64,000 nucleotides of DNA from Paenibacillus woosongensis. GTDB taxonomy: Bacteria > Bacillota > Bacilli > Paenibacillales > Paenibacillaceae. A model generated the notes under the pieces. That model did not search any database. It was not told the origin of the DNA and worked only from the letters and a program-made list of their open reading frames with translations. The stretch lies in assembly GCF_009725165.1 (NCBI RefSeq), contig NZ_WNZW01000002.1, forward strand, positions 620,001 to 684,000. The letters are read 5' to 3'. This document shows positions 18,099 through 27,611 of the stretch, one piece after another. Position 1 is the first letter of the stretch. Each line of letters begins with the position of its first letter. The position numbers and the translations under genes are program-made.

Positions 18099-19649
18099 TC
18101 ACTCACTGCTCGCATGCCGGCGATAAGCGGACGGAGAAGTGCCTACGTACTTTTTGAATTTGGAGTGAAAATAATCGACGTTCGTGTAGCCGACCTTCTC
18201 CGCTACCTGATACACCTTAAAACCGGCCTCAAGATAAGATTTCGCCTTCTCGATCCGAACCTTGTCAAGATAGGTATTGAAGTATTCCCCCGTCTCATTC
18301 TTGAACAGCTTGCCTAAGTAGGCGCTATTGTAGTTCAGGACGCCCGACAGCGTCTCCAGCTTCAGGTTGTCGCTGAAATTCCGTTCGATCAGGTCGAGCA
18401 TGATTTTGACCTCGCGGTGCTTGTCTTTTTCTCCCAGGCTGTTCATCAACTGCTGGAAGAAGTAATCAATCTTGTCATACAGTGTATAGATGCTGCGCAT
18501 ATGATATATTTCGGTCAGCATATCCGAGAAGGGCTTGCTATGCTGCTGAAGCCCAGGATGCTGCTGCAGCCCTTTGCCCATAACGGCGGTTAAAATCTCC
18601 ACGAAGCGGCGTTTGATATCCGTCTCGGTATATCCTTCCGCAATCAAGCTGCGCCCTGTCTGCCTAACCAGTGATTTCACGGCTTTCATATTGCCGATAT
18701 CGACGGCGTAATAAATTTGATCCGTTAGAGTTTCGGATGGGAGAACCTCGGAGCAACCCTCTTCATACTCACTATGCGCATCGTTCTGGCATAGCAGCTT
18801 CCCATCATCAAGAAAAAAATGCAGCTTGATCAGTTCGCGCGCAGCGCTGTAGGAACCGGCTATTTCATCCAACGAACCTGCCTTGGAGCCAAGCGCCACC
18901 GTGAATTCCACGCCTGTCTCACCTATGGCAGTCCGGATGGAACGGTATACGCCTTCTCTCTCTATAGCAAGGAGCGGTTCCTTCAGCAGTACGCCGACTT
19001 GCCCGTAAAGCTCGAAAACAAGGCCTCGGTCATCATGCTCGAAGGTCTCGGCCATAGCCTTTTTCAGCAGATAAAGCACCGATTCCGTCAATTCGTCATG
19101 CAAAGCGACCAGCAGCACCTGGTAGCAATTCCATATTAGCCCCAGCTCCTCGGCCCGATCCTTCAGCTGGCTGCGGTCATCCGACGTATGCTGCGTATCC
19201 GTCAGCAGCATATGAATCAAAGCTTCCCTTGTCCACTCCTTCGTGGCATGCTGCCATTCTTCCGACGCCCGTTCCTCTTCGATCGCTGCCTTGATCCCCC
19301 GGAGGTACTCCATCAACTCGTCTTCGTCGACCGGTTTAAGCAGATAACCGTCGGCCCGATGAGCGATGGCTTTCTTGGCATAGTCAAAATCCGCATATCC
19401 GCTTAGAATCAGGATATGAAGCAAGGGATCCTGCTCACGAAGGCGCTGAATAAGCTGGAGCCCGTCCATGCCCGGCATTCTAATATCAGCAATAACGAGC
19501 CCCGGCCGGCAAACTGCGTACTTCTCCAGCGCTTCGTTTCCATTGGCCGCCGTATCCGCTACCCGGTAACCAAGAGCTTCCCAATCGATAAACGCGCGAA
19601 GTCCTTCTCTCAGCTTCGGCTCATCATCCACAATCAGGACGTCAATCAT
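18099..19649 (-). CDS. YesN-type response regulator (REC + AraC HTH) without adjacent kinase
   Basis: 516 residues, ATG behind GGAGGAGGAG. An N-terminal receiver domain has the acidic pair in IVDDEP, phospho-Asp near 55 (VIADIRMPGMDG) and Lys in LLKPVDEDE. A middle region of about 260 residues is typical of YesN proteins, and the C-terminal AraC helix-turn-helix pair is clear (LSGVLNYNSAYLGKLFKNE; VAEKVGYTNVDYFHSKFKK). YesN regulators are normally encoded next to a YesM kinase. Here none is adjacent, and the nearest unpaired kinase on the same strand is at 8846-10633. Both flanks carry terminators, so it is transcribed alone, with a cre site upstream. Confidence 0.92.
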   Translation of the reverse strand: MIDVLIVDDEPKLREGLRAFIDWEALGYRVADTAANGNEALEKYAVCRPGLVIADIRMPGMDGLQLIQRLREQDPLLHILILSGYADFDYAKKAIAHRADGYLLKPVDEDELMEYLRGIKAAIEEERASEEWQHATKEWTREALIHMLLTDTQHTSDDRSQLKDRAEELGLIWNCYQVLLVALHDELTESVLYLLKKAMAETFEHDDRGLVFELYGQVGVLLKEPLLAIEREGVYRSIRTAIGETGVEFTVALGSKAGSLDEIAGSYSAARELIKLHFFLDDGKLLCQNDAHSEYEEGCSEVLPSETLTDQIYYAVDIGNMKAVKSLVRQTGRSLIAEGYTETDIKRRFVEILTAVMGKGLQQHPGLQQHSKPFSDMLTEIYHMRSIYTLYDKIDYFFQQLMNSLGEKDKHREVKIMLDLIERNFSDNLKLETLSGVLNYNSAYLGKLFKNETGEYFNTYLDKVRIEKAKSYLEAGFKVYQVAEKVGYTNVDYFHSKFKKYVGTSPSAYRRHASSE

Positions 19650-19759
19650 CCAGAACTCCTCCTCCGGATTTATTTATAAACGGCATTCGCGCCAAATCTT
19701 CGACTTACCTCCGGCCTATTTCCAATACAAATAAACTGTCATCTCATATCACAGTTAGA

Positions 19760-19773
19760 GTTAAGCGCTTTCA
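19760..19773 (-). promoter_or_regulatory. CcpA cre site upstream of the YesN-type regulator
   Basis: On the minus strand TGAAAGCGCTTAAC, close to consensus, about 110 bases before the start codon. It predicts glucose repression of this regulator. Confidence 0.65.
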
Positions 19774-19859
19774 TTTATCATATACCCGACTCCCGGTTCT
19801 TGGCCTACATAATCCTGTGCATTTGTTGCACTATTTTGACATTGTGCTGAGGAGAAAAT

Positions 19860-19900
19860 AAGGGTTCCAGGCTGTGGATTGCCTGCGGCATGGAACCCTT
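19860..19900 (-). terminator. intrinsic terminator of the GH127 gene
   Basis: A perfect 10-bp stem (AAGGGTTCCA / TGGAACCCTT) around a 21-base loop that can itself pair, followed by TATTTTC on the minus strand, 23 bases past the GH127 stop. Confidence 0.8.
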
Positions 19901-19923
19901 TCCGAACAAACAGCGCCTTGCAG

Positions 19924-21900
19924 TTAGATCGTTTCCCGAACCCATACGCTCATTTCGCCTTCACCGCGATTGGCCCAGGCGTAATAAGGTATAAATGTCA
20001 CTTTCGCTTCTTGCAGAGCTGGCACGGCCTCCGAGCTGTACAACCCGCCCGGCCACTTAGCGGCATCCTGCCGCAGGCCTTGGGCCGTGATCGCTACGAC
20101 GTCCCCCAGCAAGCCGTTTTCAAATTTCGCCTCAAGCTTGGCGTTGGCCGGCAGTACGATTTCATGCAGGTTCTCGCCGTTATCCGCCTGCTCCAGACAA
20201 TACACAAGCGGCCCGCGCTGCAGCGCGACTTTGCCCGCATTTCCGCGAACCAGGGGATGGCTGCGCATACGCTCCACCGGCATATCCAGTACCAGCTCTA
20301 CGAAGTCGCCCTGCTGCCAATTCCGGGAGATATGAACGTAGCCATCCTGAATAACTTGGCCGTCCACCGGATATGGGTCGTTGTTGACGGACAGGCGGGC
20401 ATGTCTGCACCAGCCAGGAATACGCAGCGCGAGAGCGAATTCACCAGGCTCCTGCGGGTTAATTTCGAACCGAATCCGTCCATCCCATGGATAATTGGAG
20501 GTTTGCTTCACCTGTACCTCGCTGCCTCCAACGTTCAACTTGGCTTCCCCGCCAATATAGAGATGGGCATAGATGGTGCCTCCCTGAACCATATAAATAT
20601 ACTCCCCTAATGAAGCGAGCAGGCGGGCTACGTTTGGCGGACAGCAGGCGCAGCCGAACCATTCCTGGCGCACCGGCTTGATATGGTCGAATTTGTGATT
20701 TGCCCCGCGGCAGGCTTTAGGATCAACCTCCAACGGGTTAACGTAGAAGAAATGCTTACCGTCCCGCGACATGCCGGCGACAACCGTATTGTACAGCGCC
20801 CGCTCCAGCACATCGGCATACTCCGCCTGGGGAGCAATCCTTAGCATCCGGTGCGCAAAGAAGATCAGCCCGATGGAAGCGCACGTCTCAGCGTATACGG
20901 TATCGTTCGGAAGGTCGTAGTCGAACGAGAACGCCTCGCCCTGCGGCATGGAGCCGATCGCTCCGGTAATGTACATCTGCCGGGACACGATGTTGTCCCA
21001 CAGACGCCGGCAAGCTGCGAGAAGCGATTCGTCCTTTGTCTCGGCCGCCACATCCGCCATGCCCGTCAGCATATAGACCTCGCGGACAGCATGGCCGATT
21101 GCTTTCTCCTGCTCCCTGACGGGCGCGTGCGACTGAGTATATTCCAAATCGATCGCATGATTAATTCCCGTCCAGTGACTCTCGCCTCCGCGTTCCTTCA
21201 GCTGTATTTCATAGAAATTCGGCTTCTGGCCCCGCTGCTCTACAAAATATTGGGCAAGGCGCAAATAGCGCTCATTTCCGGTTGCGTGATAAAGCTTAAC
21301 GAGGGCCAGCTTGATTTCCTGATGTCCATCATAGCCCCGAAGCTTGCCCGGCTCTGTGCCGAATACGGAGTCGATATGATCCGCAAAGCGGGATACGACG
21401 TCGAGCAGCACTCTTTTTCCCGTCGCCCGATAATAAGCCACACCCGCCTCAATCATATGGCCCGCGCAATAGAGCTCATGGCATTCGGCTAAATTGCTCC
21501 ATCTTCTCCCTGGCTCTTTAAGCGTATAGTAAGTATTGAGGTAACCATCTTCCTGCTGAGCCTTAGCGATGATCTCGATCACTTCGTCCGCCGTTCTCTC
21601 CAGCTCGGGATCCGGCTGCGATTCCAGCAAATAGGATACAGCCTCCAGCCATTTGGCCACATCGCTGTCCTGAAATACCATGCCGTAAAATTCGCCCTCC
21701 TCCAGCCCGGCAGCAATCTTGAAATTACGGATAGCCCCGCTTGGCTCGGCGGCTTCGATCCGGTCATTCAGCGCATCCCATTGGTAAGGAACTACGACGC
21801 TGCGCACCAAATCGATATAATAGCTCCAAAAATCGTCTTGGATGTTCACGTGATTAAGCGGCACTCTGTCAACATGCTGAAACGGTATAGATTTACTCAT
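19924..21900 (-). CDS. GH127 beta-L-arabinofuranosidase (HypBA1 type)
   Basis: 658 residues from the ATG at 21900, which has GGGAGGG seven bases before it; the upstream ATG at 21930 has no such site. It matches GH127 enzymes: N-terminal (alpha/alpha)6 barrel (about 1-430) then beta-sandwich domains. The zinc/catalytic residues known from Bifidobacterium HypBA1 (Glu338, Cys340, Cys417, Cys418) are matched by AETCASIG and WFGCACCPPN at the expected places. No signal peptide. The enzyme releases beta-L-arabinofuranose from short beta-1,2 arabinosides, as found on hydroxyproline-rich cell-wall proteins or side chains. It diverges from an AraC regulator at 22042. Confidence 0.92.
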   Translation of the reverse strand: MSKSIPFQHVDRVPLNHVNIQDDFWSYYIDLVRSVVVPYQWDALNDRIEAAEPSGAIRNFKIAAGLEEGEFYGMVFQDSDVAKWLEAVSYLLESQPDPELERTADEVIEIIAKAQQEDGYLNTYYTLKEPGRRWSNLAECHELYCAGHMIEAGVAYYRATGKRVLLDVVSRFADHIDSVFGTEPGKLRGYDGHQEIKLALVKLYHATGNERYLRLAQYFVEQRGQKPNFYEIQLKERGGESHWTGINHAIDLEYTQSHAPVREQEKAIGHAVREVYMLTGMADVAAETKDESLLAACRRLWDNIVSRQMYITGAIGSMPQGEAFSFDYDLPNDTVYAETCASIGLIFFAHRMLRIAPQAEYADVLERALYNTVVAGMSRDGKHFFYVNPLEVDPKACRGANHKFDHIKPVRQEWFGCACCPPNVARLLASLGEYIYMVQGGTIYAHLYIGGEAKLNVGGSEVQVKQTSNYPWDGRIRFEINPQEPGEFALALRIPGWCRHARLSVNNDPYPVDGQVIQDGYVHISRNWQQGDFVELVLDMPVERMRSHPLVRGNAGKVALQRGPLVYCLEQADNGENLHEIVLPANAKLEAKFENGLLGDVVAITAQGLRQDAAKWPGGLYSSEAVPALQEAKVTFIPYYAWANRGEGEMSVWVRETI

Positions 21901-22041
21901 GCTGGAGCCCTCCCTTTTTCGAAATATCATACTGACAATTCTGATTCTATCCGATATATTTAATAATTAATATCAATAGCACCAACCTATTATTTATAAT
22001 ATTTCACACTCATATCACACAAATAGACTAGGAGGGTTCCT

Positions 22042-22938
22042 ATGATCAGAGCCACAGAAATCGTCCATTTTCCGGCTCCGCCCGCTCCGTATTACCTGGA
22101 ATGCGGCTATACCTCATACGCGCCGGGAGAAGCGCACCCGAACCGGCGGAACATGGGGAAATTCGATCTCATCCTTATGAAGTCCGGGACGCTGTTCATC
22201 GGTGAAAAGCACCGGAAATGGGGCTTGACGGCCGGGCAATCGCTGCTGCTGCTTCCTGATCGTTATCATTATGCAGTTCAGCCCTGTGAGCAGGATACGA
22301 CATTCTACTGGGTTCATTTTCACTCTGTATGCAAGTGGGCCGAATTTCCTGCCGACCAGCAGATCGCTCTCCAGTCGGAGCAGCATTATCATGAATTTCT
22401 GACTTCTCCCTATGACATCCAGCTGCCAAAAATGTGGGACATGCCTTACCCGGAGAGAGCTTACCAGCTTATGGAGACACTGCTGCAAACGCCCGGCACG
22501 CGCCAATCCAGCGCCTTCTGGACACAGCAGCAGGCGTTCGAGGAACTGCTGCGCATGATGGATTTACGGCAGCTCGAACAGTATACGTCCCCCGCCGTCG
22601 CTGTTGCCGAGAAGACCGAGGCCTTCATCCGAAACAACTACCGCACCGAGCTGACGAGCGGGGATATGTCTGCGGCGCTGCATTACCATTACAACTACAT
22701 TACGCGCTGCATGAAGCAGGTCTACGGGATGACGCCAAACGATTATTTGCAGCATTACCGTCTGGAGCAGTCCAAGCTGCTTCTGCTGAAAACGGAGTGG
22801 AAAATCGCGGAAATCGCCAATTACGTCGGCTTTAGGAATACTCCGTATTTTTCCAATCGGTTCGCCGGCAAATACGGCTGTTCCCCGCAGCAGTTCCGCA
22901 GGCAATTCTCCCATACTCCCAATAGAAGCAAGAGCTGA
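22042..22938 (+). CDS. AraC-family regulator next to GH127
   Basis: 298 residues, ATG right behind AGGAGGGTTCCT. The N-terminal half (about 20-150) is an AraC-type ligand-binding cupin (FDLILMKSGTLFIGEKH, LLLLPDRYHYAVQP); the C-terminal half (about 195-290) carries the AraC HTH pair (GDMSAALHYHYNYITRCM; AEIANYVGFRNTPYFSNRF). It shares a 141-base intergenic region with the divergent GH127 gene and is its likely regulator. Its stop codon lies inside the stem of the terminator at 22930-22964. Confidence 0.92.
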   Translation: MIRATEIVHFPAPPAPYYLECGYTSYAPGEAHPNRRNMGKFDLILMKSGTLFIGEKHRKWGLTAGQSLLLLPDRYHYAVQPCEQDTTFYWVHFHSVCKWAEFPADQQIALQSEQHYHEFLTSPYDIQLPKMWDMPYPERAYQLMETLLQTPGTRQSSAFWTQQQAFEELLRMMDLRQLEQYTSPAVAVAEKTEAFIRNNYRTELTSGDMSAALHYHYNYITRCMKQVYGMTPNDYLQHYRLEQSKLLLLKTEWKIAEIANYVGFRNTPYFSNRFAGKYGCSPQQFRRQFSHTPNRSKS

Positions 22939-22964
22939 CCGCATATATCTGCGAATCAGCTCTT
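22930..22964. terminator. shared terminator between convergent AraC and SLH-arabinanase genes
   Basis: A 9-bp stem (AAGAGCTGA / TCAGCTCTT) that extends inwards with CGCA / TGCG. It overlaps the AraC stop codon and lies 19 bases past the stop of the minus-strand gene; flanking A/T runs are short. Confidence 0.6.
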
Positions 22965-22982
22965 TGCACGCTTTAATTGAAT

Positions 22983-25900
22983 TTATTTATGAGCCAGAGC
23001 CGCTACTTCATCCGCCGTAATGACCCCCTTGTAAATATGCAGCTCATCGATCATGCCCTTGAACGGCGCATCCCACCAGTTCACGCCCAGGCTAAAGGTG
23101 CCTTGGTCATCCAGGAACACATCCGGGAAGCCGGTGCCTGTAAATTTCTCTTCTCCGTTCACGTACACGGTGACATGGCCCTTGTTGACGGTGAAAGCAA
23201 AATGCGTCCATTCTCTCGGAACTGTATTCACGCCGGTTCCAGCATCATACCAGTTCGATCCCGCCCATAACATCGCACTGTTTCCTACGCCGTCGTGGCC
23301 CTTCGGCTGAAAACTAATCCAGCTGTCACTAGTCTGTGCTCCAAAAAAAACTGGCGTATAAGGTGCAAGCTCCTCCGCATAGACCCACATCGTCACTGAG
23401 TAGCTATCGCCGGAAATCAATCCCTCCGGCAGCAGGACGCCTGACGCGCCGTCGAATACGGCCGCTTTGCCGGTTACGCCCGGCTCATAGGAAATGGTTC
23501 CGCCGGACGGTGAACTGATCATATCCCCAATGACCGTCCCTGCTCCAAAACTGCCCGCTGTATCAAGCAATTGATCCTCAAAGGAAAATTGAGCTGTTAA
23601 TTCTGCAGCGTTCTCCACCGGATCCGGAGCATATTCCTGCGACAGCTTTGCCACCAATTCAGCGGTAATCGGCACGTCATAAATCCGCACCTCATCCATC
23701 ATGCCCTTAAACGGCGTATCCCACCAGTTCACACCCAAGCCGAAGGTGCCGTGTTCGTCCGTAAACACATTCGGGAAGCCGGTGCCTGAAAATTTCTGTA
23801 CACCGTCGACAAAGACTTTTACCGTTCCGCGATCAACCGTAAAGGCCACATGATGCCATTCATTGGCGCGGATTCTGGAGCCGGTCGTCGCATCGTACCA
23901 AGACTCGCCCGACCATAGCATCGTGTTGTTATCCCAGGATTGCGGCACCAGGCTGATCCAGCTGTTATTCGCCTTTGCGCCGAAGAAGCTCGTCGCAAAT
24001 TGCGTGTGCTGCTCTACATTCAGCCACATGGCGACAGAATATCGGTCGCTGGCAATCAGTCCATCCGGTAGTTTAATGCCGGAATTCCCGTCAAATACCG
24101 CGGCTTTGCCTTTTACCCCTTCATGATAGGTTATTGTGCCGCCAGTGTTGTCGATCCGGTTGCCTGTAACTGTACCTGCGCCGAAATTGCCGGCGGTGTT
24201 GCGCAAATCCCCCTCAAAAGAATACTGTGCCACCAGGCCGTATGCAGGATCGATCGGCACAACCACGATCTCGAATGTCTTGGTGGCGGTCGCCGTTCCT
24301 TTCGTCATGGTCGCCGTAAGTGTCGCCGTCAAATTCGCTTCGCCAACCTCCGGCGGTGAAATAATCCCCTTGTCGGTGATGACCGTTTCATCTGAGGTTT
24401 GCCAGGAAATAACCGTACCGCGGGCACCAGTCGTTGGCAGTGTTAAATGGGTCATGACCCGGCTCGTATCGCCAAGCTCCAGAGCGCTCTTCACATCGCC
24501 CACGATCTGTTCGTCCGATTTGTCCGGCTGCCGGATACCCCAAACGGTCTCTCCAGAGGAGGAGATCGCGGTAAATGTCATCGTCTCCCGTTCGAGCGCC
24601 GTATCCCACTGGCGGACGAATACTCCGTCATAGGTTACACCATCTACCGTAATTACGGCTTGATGCCCATTCCGCAGCTCCCATGATCCTGTGACATCGC
24701 CTGTTATCGTCTTATTCTCGTTCAGACGGACGTTCACCGCAGGCGTAATATTGCCAGAATAAGCCAGTCCATGGTTTACAAATTTATAATCGCCAGCAAT
24801 GTCGCCGGCATTCGCCGTTTGAATCCTCTCCCCGGCATAGCGCTCCGGCGCGACCACGAGCCAGCCGTCTTTATTCAAGAACATCTGATGGACGCGAAGT
24901 TCATGCGCCTCGCCCCTTTGCGGAAAACGTGTATGGAACAGCAGGAAGTACTTCCCTGTCTCTTCCTCAAAATATACGGAGTTATGGCCAGGCGACGCAT
25001 AGCCATAGCCTATGCCCGTCCCCGGCTCTCCGACCTGCCGCTCAAACAGGAAGTTGCCGATCATCTTGATGCCGTAGGGCGAATTGTCGGTATTGCCCGG
25101 CAGAACCGCATTATTCCCCGCCGCATCCACGTAAGGGCCGTCCGGCTCGGTCGCCCGGAACAATCTCATGTTGTAGCCGCCGTCCGCCCCCAGCCATCCA
25201 TAGGTCACATTCAAGAAATAGTAGCCGGTAGCCTTATCATAAATAATGTACGGGCCTTCTCCCGATTTTGTATATCCGCCGGCAATTTTGGTACCGAAAT
25301 AGCGATCGATGATTCGGCCATCCGCCGTAACTCCATCCTGACCCGGATACATCGCCCGGCCTGTCTGCGGATCGAGCTCAAGGACGAAAATTCCGCCAGA
25401 CCAGGAGCCATAAGTCATCCACAGTCTTCCGCTGCTATCCGTAAACAAAGTTGCATCAATAGCGTTCGGATACATGCTGTTGTTATAGGAGCCATTGCTG
25501 TTGAACCAATTCGGGTTGCTTCCGGCCAATATACCGTTATCGATCAGCGCCTGAAGATTTGTATTTGTCCATTTCTTGTTGACCTGGCTATCGGCATCGT
25601 AAGCGTCGTTTCTAGTAAAACCCGAGTACACGATCGTATCCACATATTGATAAGGACCTTCGATGTTTTTGGATACCGCATAACCGATCGCCGACCGGAT
25701 ATAGGTGGAGGATGCGCTGTAATACATCATATAAGCGCCCGTAGTTCCATCCTCATTCACGTAATGCTCGTTCCAGACGACGTCCGGCGCCCAGACGGAG
25801 AAGCCGCCTTTACTGTCGGAGTCATTCTCTCCAGCCCAGGCAAACGAACCCGCCAAATTCGCGGATAAATCGCCAAAGATCACATTGCCCGGCGTCTCGT

Positions 25901-27515
25901 ACCCATTCGTGAACCGGGTCCAGTTCATCAGATCAGCCGACTTGGCCGCCTCGATATGAGAGCCAAATACGTAATATGTGCCGCCATCTTTGATAATGGA
26001 CGGGTCATGCACCGACACCTCGGTAAATGTCGGCTTGCCCCCCGGCTGCGGATTCGGCTGCGGATTCGGGTTTGGCGATGGTCTGGAAGTGGACGGCGAG
26101 CTTGAACTCGAACCTCCGGGCGTATTTGTACTTCCATTGCCAGGAACCGAAGCTCCCTCGTCTTCACGGACGAGTCTTGTATCGTTTGAATGAATCACTC
26201 CTTTGCCTCTCACCGGAATCGTCTTATTTACATGAATGAAGACCTCCTCGATTACACTGCCTTCGTGAACATTCAGGGCCGCCTGCTGACGAAGAACGAG
26301 CTTCTTTATCAATCCCTGCAGCAAACTAAGCTCAGGATGAGACAAGGAACGAACCTCGACCTCAGCGAATTCTCCTGACAGCTGCACCTTGGAGTGCTTC
26401 GGCAAAGCCTCGTCCAATATCACTTGCATGAAGCCTTCGGCCCCGTCCGCCAGCGCCTTTTCCTCCAATTTGGCGCTGGATTGGACAATGATTTGCTGGA
26501 CACTTGTATGGCCTTTGGCCGCCAGTCTAATTTGCCCGTTCCGCTTATTTACAACGATTTCACGAATTTCAGAATCGGCCAAGATGACCGTGTTCTCTCC
26601 GCCCCCGTTCGCGTACACCTTGCCCTGTACCTTGACGTTGTAGAGCGTCACATCTCCCTCAGCAATCCCTTCTGTCAAATACAGATTGCCTTGAATCGTT
26701 GCATTCTTCAGGACAATACCGCCGCGATGGATGACCGCATTCCGGTACGAGCCGCCCGAATGTGTACCTTCCTGATTAAAAATTTCGCCGGACAGCTTGC
26801 CGAGCAGAACGAGCGCCTCGGCTCTCGTTACGGGGTTACCGCCTCTAAAAGTATGATCGGGGTATCCGCTCGCATAGCCGCCTATCAGCAGCGCAGCTAC
26901 CGCCGGGGCACTCCAGGAAGGAAGCTCCTCTCCATCCTGAAGCTGCACCGCCGTGCCCGATGAGCCGGAGGGCTGCAATGCAAACACCTTCGCCAGTACG
27001 ACGGCCGCTTCCTGCCGCGTAATCACTGCGCCAGGGCGTACAGTCCCATCCTCATATCCGCTTAAATAACCGGCTGTAATCGCTTTCTTAATTTCTGAAT
27101 AATAAGCATCCTCAGCATGCATATCTTTAAAAGAAATTTCATTCATTGGCGAGAAATTAAATACTTTATTGACTAAGGTCACAAATTCAGCTCTCGTTAT
27201 CGCCTGATTTGGCTTAAACGATCCATCGCCATAACCGTGAATCAGCCCCTTCTGAACCCAGTCGGCAAACGGCTTCTCCGCCCAGTGACCCTTTATGTCA
27301 GTGTCGGTTATGTCGGTTGTGTTACTTACGTCACTTACATTACTTACGGCATTTACGCCGCTTATACCACTTTTGTCACTAACGCCGCCTATGCTATTTC
27401 CGCCGCTGCCCGAACCGGCAAAACCGCCATACTCGGCAAAAGCCGCGGCAGGCATCAGCATGGCCAATGTCAATATGACAGCCAGCAGTTTATCCCATAT
27501 ACGCTTCACATTCAT
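22983..27515 (-). CDS. surface (SLH-anchored) multidomain GH43 arabinanase
   Basis: 1510 residues, ATG six bases after AGGGGG. Order: signal peptide 1-27; low-complexity Gly/Ser/Val/Asp stretch to 70; three SLH domains (about 71-118, 127-178, 192-242; TRAEF/TRQEA/TRAEA motifs) that bind pyruvylated wall polymer; a repetitive beta-solenoid-like region (about 257-450; VIHRGGIVLKNATIQGNLYL); a Pro/Asn/Ser linker (about 455-497); a GH43 five-bladed propeller with HDPSI (Asp 504), NAIDATLFTD and GEGPYIIYD carrying the three acidic residues; a C-terminal arabinanase beta domain (AGDYKFVNHG, VWGIRQ); an atrophied Ig-like domain (WQTSDETVITDKGII); and two LamG-type domains (about 1105-1270 and 1280-1510). 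It would cut arabinan at the cell surface. It follows GH51 across a hairpin. Confidence 0.93.
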   Translation of the reverse strand: MNVKRIWDKLLAVILTLAMLMPAAAFAEYGGFAGSGSGGNSIGGVSDKSGISGVNAVSNVSDVSNTTDITDTDIKGHWAEKPFADWVQKGLIHGYGDGSFKPNQAITRAEFVTLVNKVFNFSPMNEISFKDMHAEDAYYSEIKKAITAGYLSGYEDGTVRPGAVITRQEAAVVLAKVFALQPSGSSGTAVQLQDGEELPSWSAPAVAALLIGGYASGYPDHTFRGGNPVTRAEALVLLGKLSGEIFNQEGTHSGGSYRNAVIHRGGIVLKNATIQGNLYLTEGIAEGDVTLYNVKVQGKVYANGGGENTVILADSEIREIVVNKRNGQIRLAAKGHTSVQQIIVQSSAKLEEKALADGAEGFMQVILDEALPKHSKVQLSGEFAEVEVRSLSHPELSLLQGLIKKLVLRQQAALNVHEGSVIEEVFIHVNKTIPVRGKGVIHSNDTRLVREDEGASVPGNGSTNTPGGSSSSSPSTSRPSPNPNPQPNPQPGGKPTFTEVSVHDPSIIKDGGTYYVFGSHIEAAKSADLMNWTRFTNGYETPGNVIFGDLSANLAGSFAWAGENDSDSKGGFSVWAPDVVWNEHYVNEDGTTGAYMMYYSASSTYIRSAIGYAVSKNIEGPYQYVDTIVYSGFTRNDAYDADSQVNKKWTNTNLQALIDNGILAGSNPNWFNSNGSYNNSMYPNAIDATLFTDSSGRLWMTYGSWSGGIFVLELDPQTGRAMYPGQDGVTADGRIIDRYFGTKIAGGYTKSGEGPYIIYDKATGYYFLNVTYGWLGADGGYNMRLFRATEPDGPYVDAAGNNAVLPGNTDNSPYGIKMIGNFLFERQVGEPGTGIGYGYASPGHNSVYFEEETGKYFLLFHTRFPQRGEAHELRVHQMFLNKDGWLVVAPERYAGERIQTANAGDIAGDYKFVNHGLAYSGNITPAVNVRLNENKTITGDVTGSWELRNGHQAVITVDGVTYDGVFVRQWDTALERETMTFTAISSSGETVWGIRQPDKSDEQIVGDVKSALELGDTSRVMTHLTLPTTGARGTVISWQTSDETVITDKGIISPPEVGEANLTATLTATMTKGTATATKTFEIVVVPIDPAYGLVAQYSFEGDLRNTAGNFGAGTVTGNRIDNTGGTITYHEGVKGKAAVFDGNSGIKLPDGLIASDRYSVAMWLNVEQHTQFATSFFGAKANNSWISLVPQSWDNNTMLWSGESWYDATTGSRIRANEWHHVAFTVDRGTVKVFVDGVQKFSGTGFPNVFTDEHGTFGLGVNWWDTPFKGMMDEVRIYDVPITAELVAKLSQEYAPDPVENAAELTAQFSFEDQLLDTAGSFGAGTVIGDMISSPSGGTISYEPGVTGKAAVFDGASGVLLPEGLISGDSYSVTMWVYAEELAPYTPVFFGAQTSDSWISFQPKGHDGVGNSAMLWAGSNWYDAGTGVNTVPREWTHFAFTVNKGHVTVYVNGEEKFTGTGFPDVFLDDQGTFSLGVNWWDAPFKGMIDELHIYKGVITADEVAALAHK

Positions 27516-27545
27516 TTCCCCCTATGGATTCATATAAATAAAAGA

Positions 27546-27591
27546 ACCGGCAGCGTACTGGATTAACTAATGGCTCCATCTCGCTGTCGGT
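27546..27591 (-). terminator. hairpin between GH51 and the SLH-arabinanase gene
   Basis: ACCGGCAGCG pairs with CGCTGTCGGT (one G-U pair), then TTCTTTTATTT on the minus strand. It is only 20 bases past the GH51 stop and 31 bases before the next start. No promoter fits between, so it may act as a partial terminator that lowers expression of the very large downstream gene. Confidence 0.6.
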
Positions 27592-27611
27592 CCTTGTTCT
27601 TGTATGAGCTG

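Noticed and set aside
24771..25868. 365-codon open frame on the plus strand
   Set aside because: Antisense to the GH43 part of the SLH protein, whose catalytic motifs are intact; composition is a mirror effect of GC-rich codons.
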